In this document: positions 9,101 through 14,876 of the stretch, in pieces
Position numbering within the stretch: the first letter of the stretch is position 1
How the letters are laid out: each line of letters opens with the position of its first letter
Origin: JAFGDH01 sp964447525
Lineage (GTDB): Archaea; Aenigmatarchaeota; Aenigmatarchaeia; QMZP01; QMZT01
DNA length: 17,637 nucleotides
NCBI GenBank assembly: GCA_964447525.1
Contig: CAYUSU010000032.1
Span: forward strand, 1 to 17,637
Direction of reading: 5' to 3'
The notes under the pieces: model-generated
Told to the model about the DNA's origin: nothing
Database searches by the model: none
The model's input: only the letters and a program-made list of their open reading frames with translations
Position numbers and translations under genes: made by a program

Positions 9101-10502
9101 GATAACATTCGTCCCTGCAGTAAAGGTAAACGTCAAGTTTGTGGACACCTATCGGTATTGAAAGTTCCTCGTTCTCACAATATGCATTGTTACCATCTGA
9201 ACATTCCTCTGCGGTCTGGCATCCGCAAGCTATCCTTTCCGCGAAATTATTATCCAATACGATCGAAACCCCGGAATTCACAAGTATGGAAAGGCTTATT
9301 TTCCTGGACTCATTCGTGTAAATCCACGTTGTGAATCTGTAGCTCTTATCCCCTGTTAATAATTTTAAAAATTCAATTCCTTTTCCATCATATAAACCGG
9401 AATCGGCGTCCTGAACGGATTCTCTTTTTATCTCTACGCTTTCATCTGTGCAATTTTCTGAGCTTCTGATTCCGGTGGGTCCCTCGAAGTCAGCAGGGCC
9501 TGAACAATAGTTTAGGAGTTCACCCCCCTGCCTGCTGTGAACCTCCACCATCTTTTTCTGCCAATATTCACTTGTACCGCTACTACCCGGTAGGCTGAAA
9601 CTCTTGCTGTTCATTATGTCGAACTGGTCAGAAAAATTAGTAACCTCCTCCTGATCAACACGAATTCTGAATCGTGTTGGACCGTTTGTATTACGTATCT
9701 GTAGATTTATTGTGTTAATCTCTCCTCTATTGAGTGTGAATTCGGTATCGAAAGGACCTCTGCTGAAATCTTTTTTCACATTACCGTTAACAGTTATTTT
9801 TATGTAGTCATCAATATCATATACGTGCCATTTGAGAATCTTTGTTGCCTTGACGTAAACATATGTTGTCAGATGCCATGTTTCGTCATTACCTAACTGG
9901 GTGTTGAAATACAAATTACCATCGGTATCTTCATTATACCATCCATTTGAATGATCACGTAGATAGAACTTATTGTCGTCCCCGCTTGGAAAATTCTCAG
10001 GATTGCCGAATTTGGTCAATTCCTCATAATATTCCTTATCGTAGGAGTAATTGAACTCGAATGGTTCCGTGCTTATGTTGTTCGCGGTGAGATTGACCGT
10101 GAAATTGAAGAAAAGGTTCTTGTAGGTGTATTTTCCCTCTTCGTTGACGATCCCTTTCTTTTCAAGGATCGGGGCAAGGTCAAGTGTCTTTTCTGCAGGC
10201 ACACCGTTATCGTAATTAATGGTACTCCCATAGTATGTTACCCTCGCCGTAATGTTGGTTTCTTTCGTACCCGTGGAGAATGCCTCGTCAAAAGTGATGT
10301 TTATGTCCCTGAGTAATTGCTCTCCTTCAAGGAATCTCCCGAGTCCTATATTAACATCTTCTCCGGGCCTGTCCGGATCAATTATCTGATCGAATCCAAC
10401 GGAAACGAACCATCCCGTGGTGACGAAAGCGACCGTTAAGAAAAGGTATAGAATGATTATGATCGGTAAAATTAGCAAAGCAGCCCGGTAAATAGCCTTC
10501 AT
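3078..10502 (-). CDS. Giant surface protein with 21 MopE-type metal-binding repeats, DUF2341 and LamG-like domain (2474 aa)
   Basis: An intact 2474-residue ORF. Residues 7-30 are a hydrophobic signal-anchor after MKAIYR. Residues 2426-2448 are a second membrane helix followed by a Lys-rich tail, so most of the chain lies outside the cell. Residues 30-760 hold beta-rich segments with many Asn-x-Ser/Thr sequons; about 770-900 is Ig-like. Six repeats of the MopE motif (PF11617; C-N/D-G-x-D-x-x-C-x-G-x-x-D-E) span about 933-1280. DUF2341 (about 1320-1420) and a LamG/concanavalin-like domain (about 1495-1650) interrupt the array. Fifteen more repeats run from about 1727 to 2382, then C-x-NG-x2-DG-x2-EGVDCGG (2388-2412). 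Loops resemble Ca2+ DxDxDG loops; MopE itself binds copper. A role in surface scaffolding or adhesion is inferred. Transcription may start from a TATA box at 10527-10536. Confidence 0.85.
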   Translation of the reverse strand: MKAIYRAALLILPIIIILYLFLTVAFVTTGWFVSVGFDQIIDPDRPGEDVNIGLGRFLEGEQLLRDINITFDEAFSTGTKETNITARVTYYGSTINYDNGVPAEKTLDLAPILEKKGIVNEEGKYTYKNLFFNFTVNLTANNISTEPFEFNYSYDKEYYEELTKFGNPENFPSGDDNKFYLRDHSNGWYNEDTDGNLYFNTQLGNDETWHLTTYVYVKATKILKWHVYDIDDYIKITVNGNVKKDFSRGPFDTEFTLNRGEINTINLQIRNTNGPTRFRIRVDQEEVTNFSDQFDIMNSKSFSLPGSSGTSEYWQKKMVEVHSRQGGELLNYCSGPADFEGPTGIRSSENCTDESVEIKRESVQDADSGLYDGKGIEFLKLLTGDKSYRFTTWIYTNESRKISLSILVNSGVSIVLDNNFAERIACGCQTAEECSDGNNAYCENEELSIPIGVHKLDVYLYCRDECYLEALPIDFPYEYFLEAFTGAGADQPTNKWWNNGERTVSTGFVSKDDGLKDIGISSHERDAKRYDNIMIENEDLRDKIDLSLRMACGNEYYGECSKICTGCGDVCRTNSNGWIIERMLTQVTTKNWAEKGADREMYIEPFDHHSLDDYRDKYMDNSAIGGIYKCPGTPGVCDWIYDTGIEDICCEYQNFSAGHVERNGKTGWIKIINYDANTKYFINYLVYDGYNGTRSGIMDFTMFKNVPELPKFCAYIDDVNQQDKIEHVTWYNNTGDCGKDTGSGCCFCTPEYQMCTLQCKNDIGIIGNRYTLPFSLQGNGWKIDPNTIKLTLNSSVGDDIVILNATGDHASGWTITAELNDSFIGMLYENRSFKLNLFNDFGLYAPNTTGKYVLEVEIKTTDTDGTPYSRIIDRSVFRVAQCSRIGELDLNYFNDTKYPNKRNVGACSEGVRFCNEDYEWDYNYSHDMPGEPAAEEICNGIDDDCNGWIDDIGGIKSIINTFTSYGGMRTAAQITECGCFGGSPKAKEVCDGIDNDCDGIKDDPEDSIWINNCTESVNECEDRGDSRSFCRTIYDSNDCDFEEIKVLTPVNVSKNTCTDEVRKCMTNRYLMEPGTTFTYDDCKEIYQESKCYIDTVEVVVLGNTCNCILDGAQKETCNGMDDDCDGLIDDVEYPGTCACDRLSNITLIAELTDPANVDDTCDGIDDNCDGSIDEDTVQCACKLRNANEVVNIWNSAELCDGIDNDCNGLKDEGFRNDSCGFGSCEGGYHVCSSDGSDTVCNTTVESWKTFLGNAYNYISFEDCDFVDNDCDGSVDEECACSPSDLNVIKICGYNSGIYYRSQNEIDITCSHVIQNISSLITWTPDISVYRMQMNITNPNSFDLRNYPFVFPLNTFAAITSKKMNPDGSDIMISGAGDETDQFEWYNISKFNHVQTDISFMDTIPANSSKEYYVFYGRPTSAYSPPPKSDVWGVMEETDTLLLCRFENSSVCRPGNMLTSVVGNVSYMGGQYDLGIKLQNNPSSMVRYPISANFNNLRGTIEFWIKPAGAGQRYLFHVKDTDGGDQFIIYLDSGKLKFDIKDSSGTTHSLDGGTISNDQWILVTASWDVALGMELYVNGNSVATSSNGFNLKYVGTDMYIGSRSDRSLLCDACVFDEFIVYSSKLTDETVKTHARKQPYIFNTGPEESIEALQSGSVEGDIYQQCDEFMRMNVGGPGADAEKVATIASLCQSIQICNKTFSIHSLSTCALGVQSCVDSEWSNCSGNVMPSEEICNGMDNNCDGIVDNVQFPDTCACYMGNHSPGELKEICNGVDDDCDGLIDNVNGKNSKEESHCGCFNETVNISMKNHQQENPLCNGIDDNCDGTIDEGVSDCACSFTVYIDNDNENISGKIKAETCNGRDDNCNGAIDEKFKNYTVNGVNQSLGEGCGGSSFSDCFGGHYVCSKSGITTVCSHTSDQGVGGSNNARPELCDGRDNDCDGIIDNIFGENSGQYCQCYNGAERLDEICNGMDDNCNGLIDDDLVGCACTINQILNHTTFNKIKEFLDRMRASSEICNNIDENCDGTVDEGLEASCWCAGGFGGNPLTRPEFCNGVDDDCNGIVDDVTIGGTCACSDGGSSSNEICNGMDDNCNGIVDEDWWELGSACGWGVCSGGLYECNAGGDDTVCSTIEGSDAKKESEKCDNVDNDCDLSIDEGCACTTGDNKTCGINAGICSEGYQLCLGGKWGSCMNLITPEKEICNGMDDNCNGIVDDIKGGGSVASTQCECYGGRSPSNEVCNGIDDDCDGRIDNVGGGTSVSSAKCGCYENNFGQGAGVEHCNGIDDNCNGIKDDVKMGTSVEDTKCACYGDGSPGTEICDGIDNDCNGRIDEGFPEIGGTCGIGVCSGRYECSPDGSSAICSGRQPETEICDGKDNDCDGVVDEGCFAGSISSCENGVKDGSEEGVDCGGLCPDQCLPMAPQLPPNTWLYVFVIIVIMIVVVAVSLFISNKKEADTGTVSERNPDDLSSGELYFLK
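3153..3158 (+). terminator. Possible T-run terminator of the regulator gene
   Basis: A run of six T on the + strand lies 46 bases after the regulator's stop codon, within the antisense of the giant gene's 3' end. Archaeal termination often uses such T-runs. There is no supporting hairpin, so this is weak. Confidence 0.25.
3354..5318 (-). repeat. MopE-type repeat array 2 (repeats 7-21)
   Basis: Fifteen coding repeats with core C-N/D-G-x-D-D/N-D/N-C-N/D-G-x-x-D-D/E, most followed by a C-x-C pair (e.g. TCAC, QCEC, KCGC). A separate cysteine module, CG-x-G-x-C-x-GG-x-Y-x-C, follows repeats 10 (about 4757-4850), 15 (about 4118-4200) and 20 (about 3424-3500). Repeats 11, 16 and 21 carry a DNDCD core. 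At DNA level the copies differ at many synonymous sites (for example ccgttgcagttgtcatc versus ccgtcgcagtcgttgtc), so these are protein repeats and not a recent tandem duplication. Confidence 0.85.
5560..6545 (-). other. DUF2341 plus LamG-like domain insert within the repeat protein
   Basis: The segment starting at WTPDISVYRMQMNITNPN matches the opening of DUF2341 (beta-rich, with NPNSFDLRNYPFVF and a later YYVFYG element). It is followed from about 6017 by a LamG/concanavalin-like jelly roll with the usual marks: GTIEFWIKP, a W-x-x-V-T-x-x-W core, ELYVNG and MYIGSR. The DUF2341-LamG pair is common in archaeal and planctomycete surface proteins and is thought to bind sugars. Here it splits a linker module that is uninterrupted after repeat 16. 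Confidence 0.65.
6670..7703 (-). repeat. MopE-type repeat array 1 (repeats 1-6)
   Basis: Six repeats of the same metal-binding core as array 2. Repeat 2 is followed by an unusually long, cysteine-rich spacer of about 110 residues. Repeat 5 is followed by the CGFGSCEGGYHVC module (about 6781-6853). Repeat 6 departs from the consensus (CDFVDNDCDG). Before repeat 1 stands a linker, G-A-C-S-E-G-x3-C-x4-W...P...EEICNG, that recurs before repeats 7 and 17. Confidence 0.8.
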
Positions 10503-10526
10503 ACTATATTATTTATGATATCCTGT

Positions 10527-10536
10527 TTATATTAAT
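10527..10536 (-). promoter_or_regulatory. TATA box for the giant surface-protein gene
   Basis: On the minus strand, ATTAATATAA is centred about 29 bases before the ATG at 10502. No good Shine-Dalgarno sequence precedes that ATG. A near-leaderless transcript from a separate promoter is therefore likely, though read-through from trxA, 116 bases upstream, is also possible. Confidence 0.4.
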
Positions 10537-10618
10537 TATAGTGCCAAGAGATGCGGTTCTGTTTTCGGGAGACGACTTGATTCAATCTTTACATGCCGTC
10601 ACGCAATTCATTTATTTT

Positions 10619-10936
10619 CTAATCCATGAACTTTTGCAGGTGTTCCGAGATCATATCTTTCGGAAGGACCCCTACCATCCTGTCCACCATGTTCCCGTCC
10701 TTGAACACGAGTAACGTGGGAATGGACATTATACCGAACTTCCCGGGGACTCCCTTGTTCTCGTCAACGTTCATCTTCACTATCTTCACTTTTCCTTCAA
10801 GCTCTTCGGAAAGCTGGTCTATAACCGGTCCCAGCATCTGGCACGGACCGCACCATTCAGCCCAGAAATCCACCATAACAACCGGATTGTTCCTGACAAT
10901 ATCATCGAATTCCGCATCACTTATTTGCTGTGTCAT
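10619..10936 (-). CDS. trxA: Thioredoxin
   Basis: A 105-residue cytosolic thioredoxin that reduces protein disulfides using electrons from thioredoxin reductase. The fold is complete: active site WCGPC at residues 28-32 within FWAEWCGPCQ, the buried acid of VDFWAE, the cis-proline in SIPT (P73), and the closing FKDG and VG segments. There is no signal peptide. ATG 10936 has a strong AGGAGG six bases upstream whose bases overlap the TAG stop of gdhA, so translation is probably coupled. It is the third gene of the trxB-gdhA-trxA unit, so the reductase and its substrate flank the dehydrogenase. Confidence 0.95.
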   Translation of the reverse strand: MTQQISDAEFDDIVRNNPVVMVDFWAEWCGPCQMLGPVIDQLSEELEGKVKIVKMNVDENKGVPGKFGIMSIPTLLVFKDGNMVDRMVGVLPKDMISEHLQKFMD

Positions 10937-10942
10937 AATAAA

Positions 10943-10948
10943 CCTCCT
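10943..10948 (-). promoter_or_regulatory. Shine-Dalgarno site of trxA overlapping the gdhA stop codon
   Basis: AGGAGG on the minus strand, six bases before the trxA ATG. Its first two bases fall in the TAG stop of gdhA, an arrangement typical of translational coupling in an operon. Confidence 0.75.
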
Positions 10949-12191
10949 ATATGTCTCCTCTGAGTTTCATGGCATCCACTACCCTCTTGACCGCTATGAG
11001 GTAAGCTGCGTTGCGCATCGAAACTTTGTATTCTTTTGCCGTCTTGACCATATGGTTAAAAGCTCTGGTCAGCATTATGTTCATCCTTTTATCAACCTCT
11101 TCCACGTCCCAGAAATAACTCTGTATGTCCTGAACCCATTCAAAGTAACTGACGATAACACCGCCGGCGTTTGCCAGTATATCTGGTATGACGATAACCC
11201 CTTTCTTTTCAAGTATTTTGTTCGCATCATTGGTTATCGGACCGTTTGCTCCCTCAACAATGAATTTTGCTTTCACTTTGTCAACGTTTTCCTTCGTTAT
11301 GACGTTTTCGAGCGCTGCCGGAACCAGAAAATCTACTTTCATGCATATCAGATCATCATTGCTGATAGTATTCGCTCCCTTGAAGTTTATGACGGATCCC
11401 GTCTTTTCCTTGTGTTCCATTACCTTCGCATGTTTCAGTCCCTTCGGGTTATGTATTCCTCCTTTGGAATCGGAGACTGCGACGACTTTCATCCCCATCT
11501 CGTCCAGTCTCTGCGCAACAACGTGACCGAGGTTGCCGTAACCCTGTATGGCAACGGTCATCTTTTTCGGGTTGACCTTCCAGTGCTTTACCACGTTCTC
11601 TATGATATAAGCTAACCCGCATCCGGTGGCGCATATCCTCCCGAGGGAACCGCCTATTTCGACCGGCTTTCCGGTGATCATCCCCAACTCCGTGTGACCG
11701 TGTATCCTGGAATATTCGTCCATCATCCAGGCCATTATCTGAGGGTTGGTATAAACATCAGGCGCGGGAATATCCGTCTTCGGTCCTATGAAATTATACA
11801 TGAGTTCAATATATCCCCTGCTCAGTTTTTCCAGTTCGTTCTTCGAGAGTTTCTTCGGATCGACCACAATGCCTCCCTTCGCTCCGCCGTAAGGAATGTT
11901 AACCAGCGAACATTTCCACGTCATCCAAGCAGCGAGTGCCTTCACCTCGTTAATATCAACATCCGGGTGGAATCTTATTCCTCCCTTGGTCGGTCCGCGT
12001 GCATCGTTATAATGCACCCTGTAACCGGTAAATACCTTCCATTTACCGTTGTCCATTTTAACCGGAATGGATACCTCAAGATATTGTTTCGGATGGGAAA
12101 TAATCTCGTAAACATCATCAGAATAGCCAAGTGTTTTGGCCGCATCTTTCAACTGCGCCTTGGCGCTCTCGAACGGATTTTCTTTCTTCAT
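10947..12191 (-). CDS. gdhA: Glutamate dehydrogenase, hexameric type
   Basis: Catalyses reversible oxidative deamination of glutamate to 2-oxoglutarate and ammonia, linking carbon and nitrogen metabolism. The 414-residue product is the usual length for the small hexameric family. Substrate-domain motifs include GPTKGGIRFHPDV (K69), MTWKCSLVNIPYGGAKGG (K93, K105) and the catalytic aspartate in PAPDVYTNPQ (D145). The Rossmann loop GYGNLG is at 217-222, and the C-terminal NAGGVIVSYFEW hinge segment is present. I prefer ATG 12191 over GTG 12197: GGGAGGGG at 12199-12206 is then properly spaced, and the gene starts two bases after the trxB stop. Cofactor preference (NAD or NADP) cannot be settled by eye. 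Confidence 0.93.
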   Translation of the reverse strand: MKKENPFESAKAQLKDAAKTLGYSDDVYEIISHPKQYLEVSIPVKMDNGKWKVFTGYRVHYNDARGPTKGGIRFHPDVDINEVKALAAWMTWKCSLVNIPYGGAKGGIVVDPKKLSKNELEKLSRGYIELMYNFIGPKTDIPAPDVYTNPQIMAWMMDEYSRIHGHTELGMITGKPVEIGGSLGRICATGCGLAYIIENVVKHWKVNPKKMTVAIQGYGNLGHVVAQRLDEMGMKVVAVSDSKGGIHNPKGLKHAKVMEHKEKTGSVINFKGANTISNDDLICMKVDFLVPAALENVITKENVDKVKAKFIVEGANGPITNDANKILEKKGVIVIPDILANAGGVIVSYFEWVQDIQSYFWDVEEVDKRMNIMLTRAFNHMVKTAKEYKVSMRNAAYLIAVKRVVDAMKLRGDI

Positions 12192-12193
12192 AC

Positions 12194-13123
12194 TCACACC
12201 CCTCCCTTAAGATAAACATAAGCTGAATTGGCCGCTATAGCTCCCTCCGAAACAGACGTTACTATCTGTTCAAAATGATTTGATCCGGTTGTCAGGTCAC
12301 CTGCAGCAAACACGCCCGGAATGTTTGTGTACATGTCGTTCTGAACTATCACGAAGCCCTTCTCATCCACCCTCACGCCGAATTCCTTCGCAATACCAGA
12401 CGCGGGAATGGAACCTATCTCCACGAACACGCCATCCACTTTCAGCGGTTTGACCCCCGCGGGGCCCTTTATGTTCACGCTTTCGACCCTGCTCTCACCG
12501 AGTATCTGCACGGGTACGGTTTCGAATATCATTTCTATCTTTGGGTTCTTTTCAGCAATGTCCTTCCAATACGGCATTGCCCTCATCTTATCGAAAGTCT
12601 TCCTGTAGATCAAGTACACTTTTTTAGCGTGATCGGAAAGCACTATCGCCGATTTAACGGCCACATTACCCCCGCCGACAACGGCAACGGTTTTGTCCCT
12701 GAAAAAAGTGGCGTCACATGTAGCGCAGTACGAAACTCCCCGACCAGCCAATTCTTTCTCGCCGGGAATGTTCATTTTCCTTTTGCCGCTGCCGGTAGCG
12801 AATATCACGGTCTTCCCGTAGAACTGTTCATTGTCCGAAGTGGTGACCAAAAAGGAATCCTTCTTCTTTTCCACCTTCGAAACCTCGACAAACGACCTCA
12901 CGTTGACTCCCAGTTTTTCTGCATGCTCCTTGAACTTGTTCACCAGTTCGACCCCCTTCACTCCAGGGAGTCCTGGATAATTGTCTATCTCGAAGGCTTC
13001 GGCTATCTGCCCGCCGACATCTTTTCCCACAACAAGAGTCTTTAGATTATACCTGACAGAATATATGCCGGCGGCAAAACCAGCCGCCCCTGATCCGATT
13101 ATTATAACGTCATGAACATCCAT
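12194..13123 (-). CDS. trxB: Thioredoxin reductase (FAD flavoprotein)
   Basis: A 309-residue low-molecular-weight thioredoxin reductase, presumably reducing the thioredoxin two genes downstream. It has the FAD dinucleotide loop GSGAAG (10-15), the redox-active CATC at 133-136, a second nucleotide-binding loop GGGNVA (150-155), and the FAD-binding GVFAAGDLTT near 270-279. The NADPH-specific marks are altered: GGGNVAVKSA in place of GGGDSAxEEA, and YRKTFDKMR in place of HRRxxxR. It may therefore use NADH, or another electron donor such as ferredoxin. ATG 13123 is chosen over an in-frame TTG at 13138 because GGTGATC, complementary to the archaeal 16S rRNA tail, sits just upstream. First gene of the operon. 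Confidence 0.9.
   Translation of the reverse strand: MDVHDVIIIGSGAAGFAAGIYSVRYNLKTLVVGKDVGGQIAEAFEIDNYPGLPGVKGVELVNKFKEHAEKLGVNVRSFVEVSKVEKKKDSFLVTTSDNEQFYGKTVIFATGSGKRKMNIPGEKELAGRGVSYCATCDATFFRDKTVAVVGGGNVAVKSAIVLSDHAKKVYLIYRKTFDKMRAMPYWKDIAEKNPKIEMIFETVPVQILGESRVESVNIKGPAGVKPLKVDGVFVEIGSIPASGIAKEFGVRVDEKGFVIVQNDMYTNIPGVFAAGDLTTGSNHFEQIVTSVSEGAIAANSAYVYLKGGV
12199..12206 (-). promoter_or_regulatory. Shine-Dalgarno site that decides the gdhA start
   Basis: GGGAGGGG on the minus strand lies in the last codons of trxB. It is 7 bases from ATG 12191 but only one base from the in-frame GTG at 12197, so it favours the ATG. Confidence 0.65.
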
Positions 13124-13169
13124 ACGATCACCAACCAAGACTTTTAGGATTCTAATAATTGTTTTACGG

Positions 13170-13181
13170 AAATATAAAAAT
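13170..13181 (-). promoter_or_regulatory. TATA box of the trxB-gdhA-trxA operon
   Basis: The minus strand reads TTTTTATATTTCC here, centred about 52 bases before the trxB ATG. Initiation about 26 bases downstream, near 13149, would give a leader of about 26 bases that includes the GGTGATC ribosome site. The 13124-13242 gap shows no other clear signal. Confidence 0.45.
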
Positions 13182-13242
13182 AAAAGGAATACTATCTATC
13201 TCAGACTGGTTAGAACAAAATCATAACTGAAAGGAATAATAA

Positions 13243-14523
13243 TCAAACACATTTAAATTTACTTTTTTGTGAGGAACTACCAGAAAAACGTCTTATAGCG
13301 TCCACAACATCATCGAAATACTTGTCAGTGAATATATCCATGGCCGCTTCTCTCATACTGGTTAATTCATTACCGCCAGAAGCTGCATCATTAATTCTAA
13401 GAATAACGTCGGGGACATATTCCCTGCCCTTTTCTGTTAATCTGTTCCATGATAAATTTTCTTTATGTTTATAATCATTTTGATCTATTTTCAGTATACC
13501 CTGTTTACACAACCCCCCTAAAATGCTGGAGACGACCGTTTTTAGAACATCATCTTTCCAGTTTCTATATTTTCCGGTTTTTTGTATAGCATCCAAGACA
13601 GCGTCACTTTTTATTGTCTCGTTACCAAAAACGAAATCCACGATATCGGATGTAAGTTTTGTCTGAGTATTTACTGGTTTCGCATCATTTGGTGCCTTAC
13701 CGTCAGCAAATCTGTATTTTTGCCAAGAACCACCTCCTACCGAATCACCTTCAACCAAACCACTATCCTTCATTCGTGAAATATGATTTATTACTGCATT
13801 TTCACTACATTCCAGATGATCTGTAATCTGTTTCACCGAAACTTCTCCCATACCATAAAGAAACTCCAATATCTTCGCAGCCCTCAGCGGAGTTACCTTA
13901 CCAGACCCGAAACAGTTTCTTCCAAAAATCAAATGAGGAGAAACATTATATTCATTCGATTTTCTTAGCATGAATCTTCCAACGGGAACTCCGAACTCCT
14001 TCTGGAATTCTGTTCCTCTCCATGAATTAAAAACAGTACTAGTTCCTTGAAACATCATTTTACCTTTTTCAACCATTCCGTTAGGAAGCAATATTTTTTG
14101 GCAGTAAGAGTAAATATTCGCAGGTTCCATTTCCCATTCAATTTTTTTCTCAGGCGGCGCTTTCTTCAAAAATGAATCATATATCGCTTTTAGCCCGGCT
14201 CTCGTGAGCGGAATATCGTTTATTATTCCCGTAATAAGAACCTGTCTGGGTTCAGAATTCAATGAAGAGTACAGCGCAGATTTTATGCTTAACGGATCAT
14301 TATGTATTTCATGCAACTCGTCAGAATCATGATCAGTGCTTCTCTTTACAAAATCCATATATTGTCCCAAATCCAGACACCCGTCCGCAACAGCTTCATG
14401 CAAAACACCCAGCATATTGTTTCCGGCGACTTTGTATCTTGTCTTGATATCCATCGATGTTCCACCTGTTCTGACATCTGCCAATATTCCAATTTTATCA
14501 TGATAGTCCGCGACCAGAGGCAT
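13243..14523 (-). CDS. Predicted DNA-binding protein with two winged-helix segments, 426 aa
   Basis: I cannot name this family. Residues 212-272 form a clear winged helix: AAKILEFLYGMGEVSVKQITDHL, recognition helix SENAVINHISRMKDSGLV, then a Gly-rich wing ending WQKYRF. Residues about 290-370 look like a second winged helix, with a basic RNWKDDVLKTVVSSILGGLCKQGIL helix and a TEKGREYV ending. The N-terminal 200 residues hold no motif I recognise; the segment PLTRAGLKAIYDSFLKK could be helix-turn-helix-like. There is no membrane segment. The gene is more AT-rich than its neighbours and lies beside pseudogene debris, which suggests an acquired or accessory gene. TTATAATTAA about 26 bases upstream of ATG 14523 fits leaderless transcription. 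A transcriptional regulator is likely, but its targets are unknown. Confidence 0.6.
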   Translation of the reverse strand: MPLVADYHDKIGILADVRTGGTSMDIKTRYKVAGNNMLGVLHEAVADGCLDLGQYMDFVKRSTDHDSDELHEIHNDPLSIKSALYSSLNSEPRQVLITGIINDIPLTRAGLKAIYDSFLKKAPPEKKIEWEMEPANIYSYCQKILLPNGMVEKGKMMFQGTSTVFNSWRGTEFQKEFGVPVGRFMLRKSNEYNVSPHLIFGRNCFGSGKVTPLRAAKILEFLYGMGEVSVKQITDHLECSENAVINHISRMKDSGLVEGDSVGGGSWQKYRFADGKAPNDAKPVNTQTKLTSDIVDFVFGNETIKSDAVLDAIQKTGKYRNWKDDVLKTVVSSILGGLCKQGILKIDQNDYKHKENLSWNRLTEKGREYVPDVILRINDAASGGNELTSMREAAMDIFTDKYFDDVVDAIRRFSGSSSQKSKFKCV

Positions 14524-14624
14524 TCAATCACATCATCTCTTAATTATAACTATTATTTAGTGGTAATTATTATATATTATTTGGATCAAAATTATAAATA
14601 ATAACCAAACAATTTAAATATAAC

Positions 14625-14830
14625 ATGGGAAAAGCGGTATCCAATTCTCATGAAAGAGATGGAGAAGTAACCAGGAAAGTCCCCGAATGTTTCGCCGTCA
14701 CACGAGGGAAAAAAGGAAGTCACTTGAGTCGAAGATACTCAACGATGCAGACAGGGCGGATGTGTTCGGGGTGATAAGAGGTAATATAAATTCTTCAAAA
14801 TATAGTTACCGGGATATTATGTTTTTTTAA
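14625..14830 (+). pseudogene. Frameshifted remnant of an HD-domain phosphohydrolase
   Basis: The 14524-14876 gap holds no intact gene, but two overlapping frames carry protein-like pieces. From ATG 14625 one frame reads AVSNSHERDGEV and stays open to TGA 14772. The frame two bases on, open from 14654 and ending at TAA 14830, reads KSLESKILNDADRADVFG. The latter closely resembles the 'SLEAKIxxDADRLDxxG' segment of YedJ-like HD-domain phosphohydrolases, where the Asp-Ala-Asp supplies the distal metal ligand. The first frame fits the helix before it. The N-terminal HD motif and the rest of the roughly 200-residue domain are missing, so this looks like a truncated, frameshifted relic. A structured RNA was considered and set aside. 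Confidence 0.5.
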
Positions 14831-14862
14831 AGCATCCAACTAACGATAATAAATTATATCTT

Positions 14863-14868
14863 GAGGTG
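14863..14868 (+). promoter_or_regulatory. Shine-Dalgarno site of glyA
   Basis: GAGGTG, extended as GAGGTGGT, ends eight bases before ATG 14877 and matches the archaeal 16S rRNA tail. The transcript therefore has a leader. The T-rich TTTTTTTAAA at 14822-14831 could be its TATA box, at the end of the pseudogene. Confidence 0.6.
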
Positions 14869-14876
14869 GTTTCTAT

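Noticed and set aside
3233..9334. Many open frames on the + strand opposite the giant gene.
   Set aside because: They are side effects of the giant gene's composition: no ribosome sites, implausible Ser/Pro/Arg/His-rich products, and repeats mirroring the sense repeats.
14625..14774. An intact 49-residue protein from ATG 14625.
   Set aside because: Only its first half is protein-like. The second half is Arg/Ser-rich while the neighbouring frame there matches an HD domain, so it is better read as a frameshifted relic.
14635..14785. A structured non-coding RNA, possibly RNase P RNA: AGGAAAGTCC at 14673-14682 matches the conserved CR-I element, and CCCCGAATGTTTCGCC (14681-14696) can pair with the stretch ending at 14771.
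   Set aside because: The partner element (ACAGAA...GGCTTA) and the other conserved regions are missing and the span is too short. Two frames instead read as parts of an HD-domain protein. The pairing is left as a minor alternative.
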